This document shows positions 37,523-46,944 of a stretch of DNA of 64,000 nucleotides, piece after piece (positions within the stretch are counted from its first letter, which is position 1; every line of letters begins with the position of its first letter). The stretch is from contig CAXNMF010000017.1 in the NCBI GenBank assembly GCA_964203275.1, positions 1 through 64,000 on the forward strand. The letters run 5' to 3'. Below the pieces are notes generated by a model. That model saw only the letters and a list, made by a program, of their open reading frames with translations, was not told where the DNA came from and ran no database searches. Position numbers and translations under genes: made by a program. This DNA comes from Ga0077527 sp945862135 (lineage in GTDB: Bacteria > Pseudomonadota > Gammaproteobacteria > Burkholderiales > SG8-41).

Positions 37523-40222
37523 ATGAGCCGCGAACCGGATTCCCATACTGACGACTTTTTGCCGCCGCCGATCCTATCGAGGAATTGGCACGGTGAGAGT
37601 GCCGTGTCCGTTGTTTCGGTGCTCGGCAGCGATGCAAGGCGCGGCCTGACTCCTTCCGAGGTTGCGCACCGTTTCGAACAATACGGCGCCAACCTGTTGC
37701 AACAGGGCCGTCGGCGCGGCCCGCTGGGCATCCTGATTGATCAATTTTCCGATTTCATGATTCTGGTGTTGATGGCGGCTGCGGTGTTATCGGGGGTCAT
37801 TGGTGACATGGCCGATACGCTGGCGATCATTGCCATCCTGCTGCTCAACGCCATCATCGGATTTACCCAGGAATACCGCGCCGAGCGGGCGATGGCCGCC
37901 CTGCAACGCATTGCGGCGCCCACGGCTACGGTGATTCGCGACGGCAATCGCGAAACGATTGCGGCCAGCGCACTGGTGCCCGGTGATCTGGTATTGATGG
38001 AGGCGGGCAATATGGTGCCTGCGGATCTGCGCCTGATAGAGGCCGTACGCATGCGCGCAGACGAAGCGACGTTGACCGGCGAGTCGGTGCCGGTGGACAA
38101 GGACGCCGCAATGCTTGCCGAAGCGGATGCATCTCTCGGTGACCGTCGCAACATGGCCTACAAGGGCACCATCATCACCTATGGTCGCGCCAGCGGCATT
38201 GTTGTCGCCACCGGAATGCAGACCCAGCTGGGCCACATTGCAGCGCTCCTTGCGGCCAGCGGGGATTCCAAGACGCCGCTGCAGAAACGGCTGGCGTTTT
38301 TCGGGCAGCGACTGGCAATTTTTGTGTTGCTCATTTGTGCAGTGATTTTTGCATCCGGTATGGCGCGAGGTGAGCCACCGCTGCTGATGCTGCTCACGGC
38401 GGTAAGTTTGGCCGTTGCCGCGATACCCGAGGCATTGCCGGCTGTAGTGACGATCGCCCTCGCGCTCGGGGCATACCGGCTGGTTGAACACCAGGCATTG
38501 ATGCGGCGACTGCCCAGCGTCGAGACGCTGGGATCCATTACTTATATCTGTTCTGATAAAACCGGCACCCTGACCGAGAACCGGATGCGTGTCGAGTACT
38601 GTCTTCTGGACGGCAAGGTGCTTGCTCCTGAGCAGGCTGCGGGCCGTGTGGCCGAGCAGTTGTTCACGGCCATCGCGCTGTGCAACGACGCCACGGGCGG
38701 CGGTGCAGGCGATGTGACGGGTGACCCGACCGAAGTGGCGCTGCATGTTGCCGCAAAGCGCGCCGGATTTTCACGTGAAATCCTCGAGCGTGATGCGCCG
38801 CGCCGTGCGGAGTTGCCGTTTGATTCGACGCGCATGCGCATGACGACTTTTCATGCGGCAGTCGGCGGCATATCGGCTTATACCAAGGGTGCCCCCGAGA
38901 CCGTATTGCCGCTCTGTACGAAGATGATGGCCGAAGAGGGGGAGATGGCAATTGATCGTGCCGCAATGGAGAGTGCGGCTGCGGCAATGGCGGCCGACGG
39001 GTTGCGTGTTCTTGCCGTTGCCTGCCGTCGCTGGGACAACATCCCGGATCTGAATGATGCCGATGCTGCTGAGACCGGGCTGGTGTTCATCGGTCTGGTG
39101 GGTCTGATCGATCCCCCGAGGGCCGAGGCGGCGTCTGCTGTGGAAATATGTCGAAGCGCCGGCATCACGCCGGTGATGATCACCGGCGATCATCCGGCCA
39201 CAGCGCGGGCGATTGCACGACGGCTGGGCATTGCCGGCGACGATGATGTTGTGATCACCGGTCGGGAACTGGCGACGATGGATGATGCGGTGCTGGCGTC
39301 GAGGGTGTTGCAGGCGCGTGTTTATGCGCGTGTCGATCCCGCCCAGAAAATACGCGTGGTGGAAGCGCTGCAGTCGCGTGGTCAGTTCGTGGCGATGACC
39401 GGGGACGGTGTCAACGATGCACCGGCGCTGAAACGCGCGGATATCGGGGTCGCGATGGGACGGGGGGGCACCGACGTCGCCCGAGAAGCATCGGACATGG
39501 TGCTGCTCGATGATAATTTTGCAACCATTGTTGCTGCTGTGCGCGGCGGCCGGCGCATTTATGACAACATCCGCCGCTTCATCAAATATGTGCTGACTAC
39601 GAACTCGGCTGAAGTGCTGCTGATTTTTCTGGCGCCTTTCCTTGGCTTGCCGCTGCCGCTGTTGCCGCTGCACATCCTTTGGGTGAATCTGGTGACCGAT
39701 GGTCTGCCGGGTCTGGCGTTGACGGCTGAACCGGCGGAGCCCGGCATCATGCGGCGTCCTCCGCGCCTCCCCGGCGAAAGCCTGTTCGCGCACGGTATGT
39801 GGCAGCACATCCTGTGGGTGGGCGCGTTGATGGGCGGTTTGGTGCTTGGCCTACAGTACTGGGGAATAGCCACGAAGGAGGCGAATTGGCAGACGATGGT
39901 GTTTACCGCACTGACCTTTGCACAGCTTGCGCATGTCATGGCGATCCGCTCCGATCGCGAATCCCTTTTGACGATCGGCTTGTTCTCGAACCGGCCGCTG
40001 GTTATTACGGTGGCGGTCAGTGTCGCACTTCAACTGTTGCTGATTTACACCCCCGCGCTCAATCGCATTTTCGATACCGCGCCATTGTCTGCATTGGAAT
40101 TGGGGCTTTGCGCGGGCTGCGCGGTGGTTGTGTTGATCGCGGTGGAAGGTGAAAAATGGCTGGTGCGTCATGGGCTGATTTACCGGACGACCGGGGAGGC
40201 TCACCTGCGGCTGCCCCCCTGA
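37523..40222 (+). CDS. P2-type cation-transporting ATPase (Ca2+ ATPase-like)
   Basis: An 899-residue P-type ATPase with the SERCA/PacL layout. N-terminal cation-ATPase domain; TM1-2; A-domain with TLTGESVPVDK; TM3-4 with PEALP; phosphorylation site D345 in CSDKTGTLTENRM; N-domain with YTKGAPETVL; hinge MTGDGVNDAPALKRADIGVAMG; TM5-6 with NLVTDGLPGLAL. The N-x-x-T-D in TM6 matches Ca2+-site residues of SERCA. PEALP differs from the PEGLP of animal Ca2+ pumps, so Ca2+ or Mn2+ is likely but not certain. It lies 59 bases after lutC and appears unrelated in function. Confidence 0.9.
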   Translation: MSREPDSHTDDFLPPPILSRNWHGESAVSVVSVLGSDARRGLTPSEVAHRFEQYGANLLQQGRRRGPLGILIDQFSDFMILVLMAAAVLSGVIGDMADTLAIIAILLLNAIIGFTQEYRAERAMAALQRIAAPTATVIRDGNRETIAASALVPGDLVLMEAGNMVPADLRLIEAVRMRADEATLTGESVPVDKDAAMLAEADASLGDRRNMAYKGTIITYGRASGIVVATGMQTQLGHIAALLAASGDSKTPLQKRLAFFGQRLAIFVLLICAVIFASGMARGEPPLLMLLTAVSLAVAAIPEALPAVVTIALALGAYRLVEHQALMRRLPSVETLGSITYICSDKTGTLTENRMRVEYCLLDGKVLAPEQAAGRVAEQLFTAIALCNDATGGGAGDVTGDPTEVALHVAAKRAGFSREILERDAPRRAELPFDSTRMRMTTFHAAVGGISAYTKGAPETVLPLCTKMMAEEGEMAIDRAAMESAAAAMAADGLRVLAVACRRWDNIPDLNDADAAETGLVFIGLVGLIDPPRAEAASAVEICRSAGITPVMITGDHPATARAIARRLGIAGDDDVVITGRELATMDDAVLASRVLQARVYARVDPAQKIRVVEALQSRGQFVAMTGDGVNDAPALKRADIGVAMGRGGTDVAREASDMVLLDDNFATIVAAVRGGRRIYDNIRRFIKYVLTTNSAEVLLIFLAPFLGLPLPLLPLHILWVNLVTDGLPGLALTAEPAEPGIMRRPPRLPGESLFAHGMWQHILWVGALMGGLVLGLQYWGIATKEANWQTMVFTALTFAQLAHVMAIRSDRESLLTIGLFSNRPLVITVAVSVALQLLLIYTPALNRIFDTAPLSALELGLCAGCAVVVLIAVEGEKWLVRHGLIYRTTGEAHLRLPP

Positions 40223-40298
40223 CTTGTTTTCTCATTTCATTATGTAATAAACGCTGTCAGCCTTTTGTAAGTTTTCGATTGTTGCAAGGGTGGCTCGC

Positions 40299-40327
40299 TT
40301 GATTTTGGGAGGGGCGGGCGCTAGGAT
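40299..40327 (+). promoter_or_regulatory. Possible sigma-70 promoter of the TRAP operon
   Basis: TTGATT (40299-40304) and TAGGAT (40322-40327) with a 17-base spacer. Each hexamer matches consensus at four of six bases. Transcription would start near 40335, leaving a ~155-base leader before dctP. Confidence 0.3.
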
Positions 40328-40489
40328 GCCTGTCACCCGAAATGGTTTTTAAGCGGGCACGAATAACAAGAGTGCAAGTCGTTGTTCTCCCAAAATGTCG
40401 TAATGGGCGCGAGCAAAAGTTTTCAATAAAAAAACTCGCTTGCCCCGCCTGTTGCGGTTCCCTGCTGTCACTGTAATCTGGAGGAGTAT

Positions 40490-41647
40490 ATGGTTAAGAA
40501 ACAGGATATTAAGGCTGCTGAAGCAAGCCCGACCCGTCGCAAATTCCTGACCGGTGCTTCGGTCGCCGCTGGTGCGGCCGTGGCCGGTTTCCCGATGATC
40601 TCCAAGGCCCAGGCCGGTCCGATTACGATGCGGTGGCAAAGCACCTGGCCGGCAAAGGACATCTTCCACGAATACGCGCTGGACTTCGCCAAGAAGGTGA
40701 ACGACATGACCGGCGGCGAACTCAAGATCGAGGTGCTACCCGCCGGCGCAGTGGTTCCGCCGTTCCAGTTGCTTGATGCGGTGTCCAAAGGCACGCTTGA
40801 CGGTGGCCATGGCGTGCTGGTCTATCACTACGGCAAACAGAATGCCCTGGCGTTGTGGGGTTCGGGGCCTGCTTATGGCATGGACGCCAATACGCTGTTG
40901 GCCTGGCACAAATACGGCGGCGGCAAGGAATTGCTCGCAAAGTTGTACGCTTCGATCGGCGCCAATGTGGTGTCGTTTCCGTACGGCCCGATGCCGACGC
41001 AGCCGCTGGGCTGGTTCAAGAAGCCGATCACCAAGGTGCAGGACATGAAAGGCCTGAAGTTCCGCACCGTGGGTATTTCGATTGACGTGTTTACTGCGAT
41101 GGGTGCTGCAGTCAACGCGCTGCCTGGCGGCGAGATCGTGCCGGCGATGGATCGCGGCCTCCTTGACGCGGCGGAATTCAACAACGCCTCGTCCGACCGT
41201 CTGCTCGGTTTTCCCGATGTGTCCAAGGTCTGCATGCTGCAAAGCTTCCACCAGAACGCCGAGCAGTTCGAGATCATGTTCAACAAGGGCAAGTTCGATG
41301 CGCTGCCGGCGAAGATGAAGGCGATTATCGAGAACGCTGTCGAGGCCGCGTCCTCCGACATGTCCTGGAAAGCGGTGCACCGCTATTCCCAGGATTACAT
41401 CGAGATGCAGCAGAAGCAGGGCGTCAAGTTCTACAAGACCCCGGATGCGGTGTTGCAGGCGCAACTCACCGGATACGATGCTGCAGCAGCCAAGCGCAAG
41501 GACAACGCGCTGTTCCGTGAGATCGAGCAGTCGCAGCGGAAGTTTGCGGAGCGCGCCGTGCGTTGGGATCTGGATACCAACGTCAACCGCCGCATGGCTT
41601 ACAACCATTACTTCGCCAAGAAGGCGGCGCCGGCGAAGAAGTCCTGA
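40490..41647 (+). CDS. dctP: TRAP transporter substrate-binding protein (DctP family)
   Basis: A 385-residue periplasmic receptor. GGAGGAG precedes the ATG. A TRRKFLTGA motif and Ala-rich stretch form a Tat signal ending SKAQA. The body has IEVLPAGAVVPPFQLLDAV, MKGLKFRTVG (the conserved ligand-Arg region), GAAVNALPGGEIVPAMDRGLLDAAEF and a long C-terminal helix. It resembles the branch binding 2-oxo- or hydroxy-carboxylates. A terminator separates it from dctQM. Confidence 0.92.
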   Translation: MVKKQDIKAAEASPTRRKFLTGASVAAGAAVAGFPMISKAQAGPITMRWQSTWPAKDIFHEYALDFAKKVNDMTGGELKIEVLPAGAVVPPFQLLDAVSKGTLDGGHGVLVYHYGKQNALALWGSGPAYGMDANTLLAWHKYGGGKELLAKLYASIGANVVSFPYGPMPTQPLGWFKKPITKVQDMKGLKFRTVGISIDVFTAMGAAVNALPGGEIVPAMDRGLLDAAEFNNASSDRLLGFPDVSKVCMLQSFHQNAEQFEIMFNKGKFDALPAKMKAIIENAVEAASSDMSWKAVHRYSQDYIEMQQKQGVKFYKTPDAVLQAQLTGYDAAAAKRKDNALFREIEQSQRKFAERAVRWDLDTNVNRRMAYNHYFAKKAAPAKKS

Positions 41648-41672
41648 TCCCATAGTGCTTCATGCCAGTACA

Positions 41673-41707
41673 AACACCATCCGGTCGTTCCGGATGGTGT
41701 TTTTTTT
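41673..41707 (+). terminator. Terminator between dctP and dctQ
   Basis: AACACCATCCGG (41673-41684), a TCGTT loop, CCGGATGGTGTT (41690-41701) and eight T in all. This is a perfect 12-base stem. It probably keeps dctP mRNA more abundant than the dctQM message. Confidence 0.9.
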
Positions 41708-41767
41708 GAATCCCGCCCCGGTGTTTATGGGTAACCGCCTGTAACAACAGATATCGAGCGCCAAGCC

Positions 41768-42379
41768 ATGCAAAAACTCCTGCTGTTCATCGACAAGGTC
41801 AGCACTTTTGTTGGCCACACATTCTCGTGGCTGATCGTCGGATTGACGCTTCTGATTTCATGGGAAGTATTTTCCCGTTACGTGCTCGACGCGCCTCATG
41901 CCTGGGCTTTTGACGGCATGATCATGCTTTATGGCACGCTGTTCATGATGTCCGGCGCCTATACGCTGTCGAAAAACGGCCATGTGCGCGGCGACGTGCT
42001 CTACGGTTTTTTTGAGCCGCGTACGCAGGCGACTCTGGACCTGATCCTGTACTTCCTCTTTTTTATTCCCGGCGTTGTTGCGCTGACCTACGCCGGTTAC
42101 TTCTACGCAGCCGAATCCTGGGCGATCAACGAGCATTCCAATATCACTGCGGACGGACCGCCTGTGTACCCGTTTAAAACGGTCATACCGCTGGCTGGCC
42201 TGTTCCTGCTGGCTCAGGGGATAGTCGAGATTGTGCGCTGCATTGTCTGCATCCGCCAGGGTTACTGGCCCTCACGCGAGGAGGATGTCGAGGAGGTCGA
42301 TGTCGACAAGCTGAAGGAAATGGTTCACGCCGAGGATGTTGATGCTGCCGCATCGGTTGGTCAGGGGGGCGTCAAATGA
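41768..42379 (+). CDS. dctQ: TRAP transporter small permease
   Basis: A 203-residue membrane protein with four predicted helices, including HTFSWLIVGLTLLISWEVFSRY near the N-terminus, the DctQ hallmark. The C-terminal tail is acidic (EEDVEEVDVDKL). Its stop overlaps the dctM start by four bases (ATGA), so the pair is translationally coupled. Confidence 0.9.
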   Translation: MQKLLLFIDKVSTFVGHTFSWLIVGLTLLISWEVFSRYVLDAPHAWAFDGMIMLYGTLFMMSGAYTLSKNGHVRGDVLYGFFEPRTQATLDLILYFLFFIPGVVALTYAGYFYAAESWAINEHSNITADGPPVYPFKTVIPLAGLFLLAQGIVEIVRCIVCIRQGYWPSREEDVEEVDVDKLKEMVHAEDVDAAASVGQGGVK

Positions 42380-44406
42380 AAATCCGCAAAGAGCTGTGGT
42401 TCGGCTTCACCATCATGGCGCTGATTGTGGTGCCGGTGATTGTCCTGACGCCGTGGACCAATCTGACCAACGGCAGTCTGGGCCTGTTGATGCTGGGCTT
42501 GGTGGTGGTGGCCATCATGCTCGGTTTCCCGACTGCATTTACGCTGATGGGGATGGGTGTCGCGTTTTCATGGTTTTTCTACCGTGGCATCAATCCGGAT
42601 TTGGCTGTGCGCCAGGTGCTGGACCTGATGGTGCAGCGGGCTTACGGCGTGATGTCCAATGATGTCCTGATTGCAGTGCCTCTGTTCGTATTCATGGGCT
42701 ACCTTGTCGAACGCGCGGCGCTGATCGAAAAACTGTTCAAGAGCCTGCATCTGTCGATGGCGCGTGTGCCGGGTTCTCTTGCAGTGGCAACCATCGTCAC
42801 CTGCGCGATTTTTGCGACGGCGACAGGTATTGTCGGCGCGGTGGTGACGCTGATGGGCTTGCTGGCGATGCCGGCCATGCTGCGCGCCGGTTACAACACC
42901 AAGATTGCCGCGGGGGCAATTACTGCCGGAGGCTGTCTGGGCATTCTTATTCCGCCTTCGGTATTGCTGATTGTTTATGGCGCGACTGCCGGCGTGTCCG
43001 TTGTGCAGTTGTATGCCGGCGCGTTTTTCCCCGGCATCATGCTGGCGGGACTGTATGTCGGTTATGTCATTGTCCTGGCTTTGATCAAACCCGATTGGAT
43101 GCCGGCGCTGCCCGAGAAAGAGCGTTACGTGGCACTACCGCTTTTTGCGCAGTCGCTGTCGGCCCGTGGCGAGAATGCGCTGCTGGGCCTGGGGCGCGCG
43201 CTGGCCGGCGCGCCCGGTGTTGCGTCGCGTACGGTGTTGGGCCAGTTTTTAATCACGCTGTTGCCCGCGCTGGTGATCGGCTCGGTGCTTCTGTTAGCTT
43301 ACAACGCAGCGACGACGCCGGCGAAGGTGGACAGCACTGCCGGACTGGTGCAGGCCGGCGGCGATTTCGCGGCTGACGTCAAGGAAGAAACTGGTCTGGT
43401 TGGCGGTGGTGGTGACAGCACCGGCCTGGCAGAACCTCCGGCTGCAGAGACTGTTGACAAACCGGCTGAAGGAACGGGTTTGCAGGAACCGCCGGCGGAA
43501 ACCGTCGCAGAAAAATCTGCGACACCCGAAGCCGCGGTCGAAACGCCGCCCGTTGTTGCACAGCCAGCTGCGGCAGCGTCGCCCGTTGCCGAAGCCCTTC
43601 CCGTTCCCAACTGGTTCTGGATCATGCTTGGTATCGGCGTTGCTTTTCTGCTGCTGATTTACATGCTGTGGACCTGGCAGCGTCTGGAAATCTTCAAGAT
43701 GCTGCTGGGGTCGTTTTTCCCGTTGGCCGTTTTGATTCTTGCGGTGCTGGGTTCAATCGTCATGGGTCTGGCGACGCCGACTGAGGCTGCTGCCGTCGGC
43801 GCATTTGGCGGGTTTCTGTTGGCTGCTGCCTACCGGTTCATTGCGCATTACCGGGGCAACCCGGGTGTTGCTGCAGTCGGTACCACGGCGCGTGAGCTGG
43901 GTAACATTCTGAAGGAGTCCTCGTTCCTGACCGCCAAAACCAGCGCCATGGTGTGCTGGCTGTTTGTCGGTTCGGCGATTTTTTCCGCCGCGTTTGCCTT
44001 GCTCGGCGGCCAGGAAATCATCGAGAAATGGGTGTTGTCGCTGGGTCTGACGCCGCTGCAGTTCATGTTGCTGGCACAGTTCATCATCTTCATTCTCGGC
44101 TGGCCGCTGGAGTGGACCGAAATCATCGTCATCTTCATGCCGATTTTCATTCCGCTATTGCCGAAATTCGGTATCGACCCGCTGTTTTTTGGTCTGCTGG
44201 TAGCGCTGAATCTGCAAACGGCATTCCTGTCTCCGCCGGTGGCGATGGCCGCGTTTTATCTCAAAGGCGTAGCGCCCAAACATGTGACGCTGAACCAGAT
44301 ATTCCTTGGGATGATGCCCTTCATGGTCATTCAGGTGATTGCGCTGGCGCTGTTGTATATATTCCCCGGCATCGGGCTGTGGTTGCCGCAGACCTTGTAC
44401 AAGTAA
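42376..44406 (+). CDS. dctM: TRAP transporter large permease with a low-complexity central insert
   Basis: A 676-residue permease of the DctM/ion-transporter superfamily; typical members are ~430 residues and some are near 600. The N-terminal part has MGYLVERAALIEKLFKSLH and GGCLGILIPPSVLLIVYG. The C-terminal part has LGWPLEWTEIIVIFMPIFIPLLPKFGIDPLFFG and AFLSPPVAMAAFYLKG. Residues ~315-412 form an Ala/Pro/Glu/Gly-rich segment between two membrane helices. Its function is unknown. Confidence 0.9.
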   Translation: MKIRKELWFGFTIMALIVVPVIVLTPWTNLTNGSLGLLMLGLVVVAIMLGFPTAFTLMGMGVAFSWFFYRGINPDLAVRQVLDLMVQRAYGVMSNDVLIAVPLFVFMGYLVERAALIEKLFKSLHLSMARVPGSLAVATIVTCAIFATATGIVGAVVTLMGLLAMPAMLRAGYNTKIAAGAITAGGCLGILIPPSVLLIVYGATAGVSVVQLYAGAFFPGIMLAGLYVGYVIVLALIKPDWMPALPEKERYVALPLFAQSLSARGENALLGLGRALAGAPGVASRTVLGQFLITLLPALVIGSVLLLAYNAATTPAKVDSTAGLVQAGGDFAADVKEETGLVGGGGDSTGLAEPPAAETVDKPAEGTGLQEPPAETVAEKSATPEAAVETPPVVAQPAAAASPVAEALPVPNWFWIMLGIGVAFLLLIYMLWTWQRLEIFKMLLGSFFPLAVLILAVLGSIVMGLATPTEAAAVGAFGGFLLAAAYRFIAHYRGNPGVAAVGTTARELGNILKESSFLTAKTSAMVCWLFVGSAIFSAAFALLGGQEIIEKWVLSLGLTPLQFMLLAQFIIFILGWPLEWTEIIVIFMPIFIPLLPKFGIDPLFFGLLVALNLQTAFLSPPVAMAAFYLKGVAPKHVTLNQIFLGMMPFMVIQVIALALLYIFPGIGLWLPQTLYK

Positions 44407-44421
44407 CCTTGGCGATGCATC

Positions 44422-45828
44422 GTGCCTGATCGTATCGCCACTCCCGGGGGCGCATTGCATGTCCTCGGCGCCGGCGCGCTCGCCGAGGGCATACGCAACG
44501 GCGTTTTCAGTGCCGAGACCGTCGTGCGGAGCTGTCTTGACCGGATTGCCGAGGTCGATGACAGAGTGCAGGCATGGACTTATCTCGATCCTGAATTGGC
44601 GCTGCAACAAGCCCAGGCCGCTGATCATCACCAGGCCTCAGGTGCGCCACTGGGCGGGCTGCATGGCGTGCCGGTTGGCATCAAGGACATCATCGATACC
44701 GCTGACATGCCGACCGAAAACGGTACTGTGCTGCATGCCGGCCGACGTCCGGCGAAGGACGCAACTGTTGTTGCACGCCTGCGGGCAGCTGGCGCAATCA
44801 TCATGGGCAAAACGGTCACTACTGAACTGGCGACCTATTTTCCGGGCAAGACCCGCAATCCGCATGATCCTGAACATACGCCCGGCGGATCGTCGAGCGG
44901 ATCGGCGGCAGCAGTCGCTGCCGGCATGGTGCCGCTCGCGGTTGGCACGCAGACCAACGGTTCGGTAATCCGGCCTGCGGCGTTCTGCGGCGTGGTTGGT
45001 TTCAAACCATCATATGGCCTGATCAACCGTGATGGTGTGCTGCGCCAATCTCCGGCGCTGGATCAGATTGGTGTGTTCGCGCACACGCCAGAAGATGCGG
45101 CGCTGCTGGCCGGGACGCTTTGCGATGCGGCAGCATTTCCGCGCCGGTTTGAAAGCGCCGGTGCAGCGCTGCCGCGGCTGCCGCGGTTTGCATTTGTCAA
45201 AACCTCGATCTGGAACCGTACCGCGTTTGATGCGCGTGAGGCACTGGCCGGACTGACAACTCGACTTGGCGGAACGGTCATTGATGCAGAAATGCCGGAA
45301 GTCGCTGCCAACGCATGGGACTGGCAGCGCACCGTGATGGAAGCCGAGATTGCGGCCAACTATGATGTCGAATGGAAACAGGGCAAGGATCGTCTGTCGG
45401 AGTCGTTGCGCAGCCAGATCGAGCGCGGCCGTTCTATTTCTGCCTATGATGTCGAATGGAAACAGGGCAAGGATCGTCTGTCGGAGTCGTTGCGCAGCCA
45501 GATCGAGCGCGGCCGTTCTATTTCTGCGGTTGATTATCAGCATGCACTTGAACGCATTGCAACAGTCAATGCGGCCTTCGAATCACTGTATGCGAACTGT
45601 GATGTGATCATCACGCCGGCCGTTGCCGGTACAGCGCCGCGCGGTCTGGACAGCACCGGTGACCCGGCTTTCTGTACGCTGTGGACCTTCTGCGGCATGC
45701 CGTCGATTACTTTGCCGCTGTTGCGCGGTACGAATGGTCTCCCGCTCGGAGTGCAACTGGTTGCACCACGATTCTGCGATGCGCAGTTGTTGCGTGCGGC
45801 CCGATGGCTTTGCGATGCCGTTCGCTGA
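44422..45828 (+). CDS. Amidase-signature hydrolase with in-frame duplication
   Basis: A 468-residue amidase-signature enzyme (GatA/AtzF-like). The catalytic Lys lies in VGIKDIIDTADMPTENGT. The Gly/Ser-rich signature is GGSSSGSAAAVAAGMVPLAVGTQTNGS, with the catalytic Ser pair. The start is GTG, 15 bases after dctM. An exact 84-base tandem repeat (45360-45527) duplicates 28 residues (YDVEWKQGKDRLSESLRSQI...); related enzymes would be expected to carry one copy. The insertion is in frame, but whether the protein folds is unknown. Its link to the TRAP transporter suggests an amide of a transported acid. Confidence 0.87.
   Translation: MPDRIATPGGALHVLGAGALAEGIRNGVFSAETVVRSCLDRIAEVDDRVQAWTYLDPELALQQAQAADHHQASGAPLGGLHGVPVGIKDIIDTADMPTENGTVLHAGRRPAKDATVVARLRAAGAIIMGKTVTTELATYFPGKTRNPHDPEHTPGGSSSGSAAAVAAGMVPLAVGTQTNGSVIRPAAFCGVVGFKPSYGLINRDGVLRQSPALDQIGVFAHTPEDAALLAGTLCDAAAFPRRFESAGAALPRLPRFAFVKTSIWNRTAFDAREALAGLTTRLGGTVIDAEMPEVAANAWDWQRTVMEAEIAANYDVEWKQGKDRLSESLRSQIERGRSISAYDVEWKQGKDRLSESLRSQIERGRSISAVDYQHALERIATVNAAFESLYANCDVIITPAVAGTAPRGLDSTGDPAFCTLWTFCGMPSITLPLLRGTNGLPLGVQLVAPRFCDAQLLRAARWLCDAVR
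45360..45527 (+). repeat. Perfect 84-base tandem duplication inside the amidase gene
   Basis: Copy 1 is 45360-45443 and copy 2 is 45444-45527, with no mismatch. The unit is a multiple of three. It reflects a recent duplication or an assembly collapse/expansion error. Confidence 0.93.
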
Positions 45829-45860
45829 ACATTCAACAGACCTTACGATTCGAAATCATC

Positions 45861-46844
45861 ATGAGCGCAAATAAACCCCGGGTGCTGGTTACCCGCGAAG
45901 TGTTTGACGAAACCCTGGATTACCTGCGTCGGCATTGCGATGTGATCGACAATCAGCGTGATACGCCTTACGCGCCGGAGTTGCTGGGCAAGGCGCTGGC
46001 CGATTGCGACGGCCTGATGTGCGCGCTGACCGACAAGGTTGATGCTGCGCTGCTGGCCGCTGTGCCGAAGCTGAAGGCCGTCGCCAACATTGCCGTCGGT
46101 TACAACAATATTGATGTCCCGGCTTGCACGGCGCGCGGCGTGATGGCCACCAATACACCGGGCGTTCTTGATGACAGCACGGCCGATCTGGCGTGGACGC
46201 TGATGCTGGGTACGGCGCGCCGGATCACCGAGGTCGAGCGTCGCATCCGCAACGGTGAATGGACAGGGTGGCAGCTGAAGCAGTGGCTGGGTGTTGATGT
46301 GCATCACGCGACGCTGGGCATTGTCGGCATGGGGCGCATCGGCCAGGCGATTGCGCGCCGCGCCTTCGGTTTTGACATGAAAGTGATTTATCACAACCGC
46401 AAGCCGATCGCGCCGGATCTCGAGCGCAAATGCAATGCGGCGTACGTGTCTTTCGATGAACTGCTGGCGCAATCCGATTTCATCGTTCTGCAGGTGCCGT
46501 ATTCGCCGGCGACCCATCATCTGATCGGCGCCGCGCAACTGGCGAAAATGAAACCGTCGGCAATCCTGATCAATTCGACGCGCGGCGGTGTTGTTGATGA
46601 TGCGGCGCTGATCGATGTCCTGAAAAAAGGCCGCATCCGCGGCGCAGGCCTTGACGTGTATGAGAACGAGCCGAAATTGAATCCGGAATTCCTCAAGCTC
46701 GACAACGTCGTGCTCGCCCCGCATGTAGGCAGTTCCACCGAAGCCACCCGGAAGGCGATGGCCATGCTCGCGGCGCAGAATCTGGTAGCCGCCCTTCAGG
46801 GCGGGCTGCCGCCGAATTTGATCAACCCCGAAGCGCACCGCTAG
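45861..46844 (+). CDS. D-2-hydroxyacid dehydrogenase (glyoxylate/hydroxypyruvate reductase-like)
   Basis: A 327-residue NAD(P)-dependent dehydrogenase. The ATG at 45861 (MSANKPRVLVTREVF) is chosen over a longer frame that overlaps the amidase. The nucleotide fold is LGIVGMGRIGQAIARRA. Catalytic residues are Arg in NSTRGGVVDD, Glu in YENEPKLNPEF and His in APHVGSST. It resembles the GhrB/GyaR group that interconverts glyoxylate and glycolate or hydroxypyruvate and glycerate. Confidence 0.9.
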   Translation: MSANKPRVLVTREVFDETLDYLRRHCDVIDNQRDTPYAPELLGKALADCDGLMCALTDKVDAALLAAVPKLKAVANIAVGYNNIDVPACTARGVMATNTPGVLDDSTADLAWTLMLGTARRITEVERRIRNGEWTGWQLKQWLGVDVHHATLGIVGMGRIGQAIARRAFGFDMKVIYHNRKPIAPDLERKCNAAYVSFDELLAQSDFIVLQVPYSPATHHLIGAAQLAKMKPSAILINSTRGGVVDDAALIDVLKKGRIRGAGLDVYENEPKLNPEFLKLDNVVLAPHVGSSTEATRKAMAMLAAQNLVAALQGGLPPNLINPEAHR

Positions 46845-46862
46845 GCGGGTAAATACAAGTAT

Positions 46863-46881
46863 TTGTTTTTATTGAATAATT
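46863..46881 (+). repeat. AT-rich 19-base element, copy 2
   Basis: Identical to 1329-1347. It lies in the 100-base gap before the AEC transporter gene, immediately followed by TTATAAT, which could be a -10 element at about 46881-46887. Confidence 0.5.
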
Positions 46882-46944
46882 TATAATGCTTTGACGACGG
46901 CAGGCTGTGCCGCCGTTTGATCGCTCGTTTGATTTTTTCCTCTG

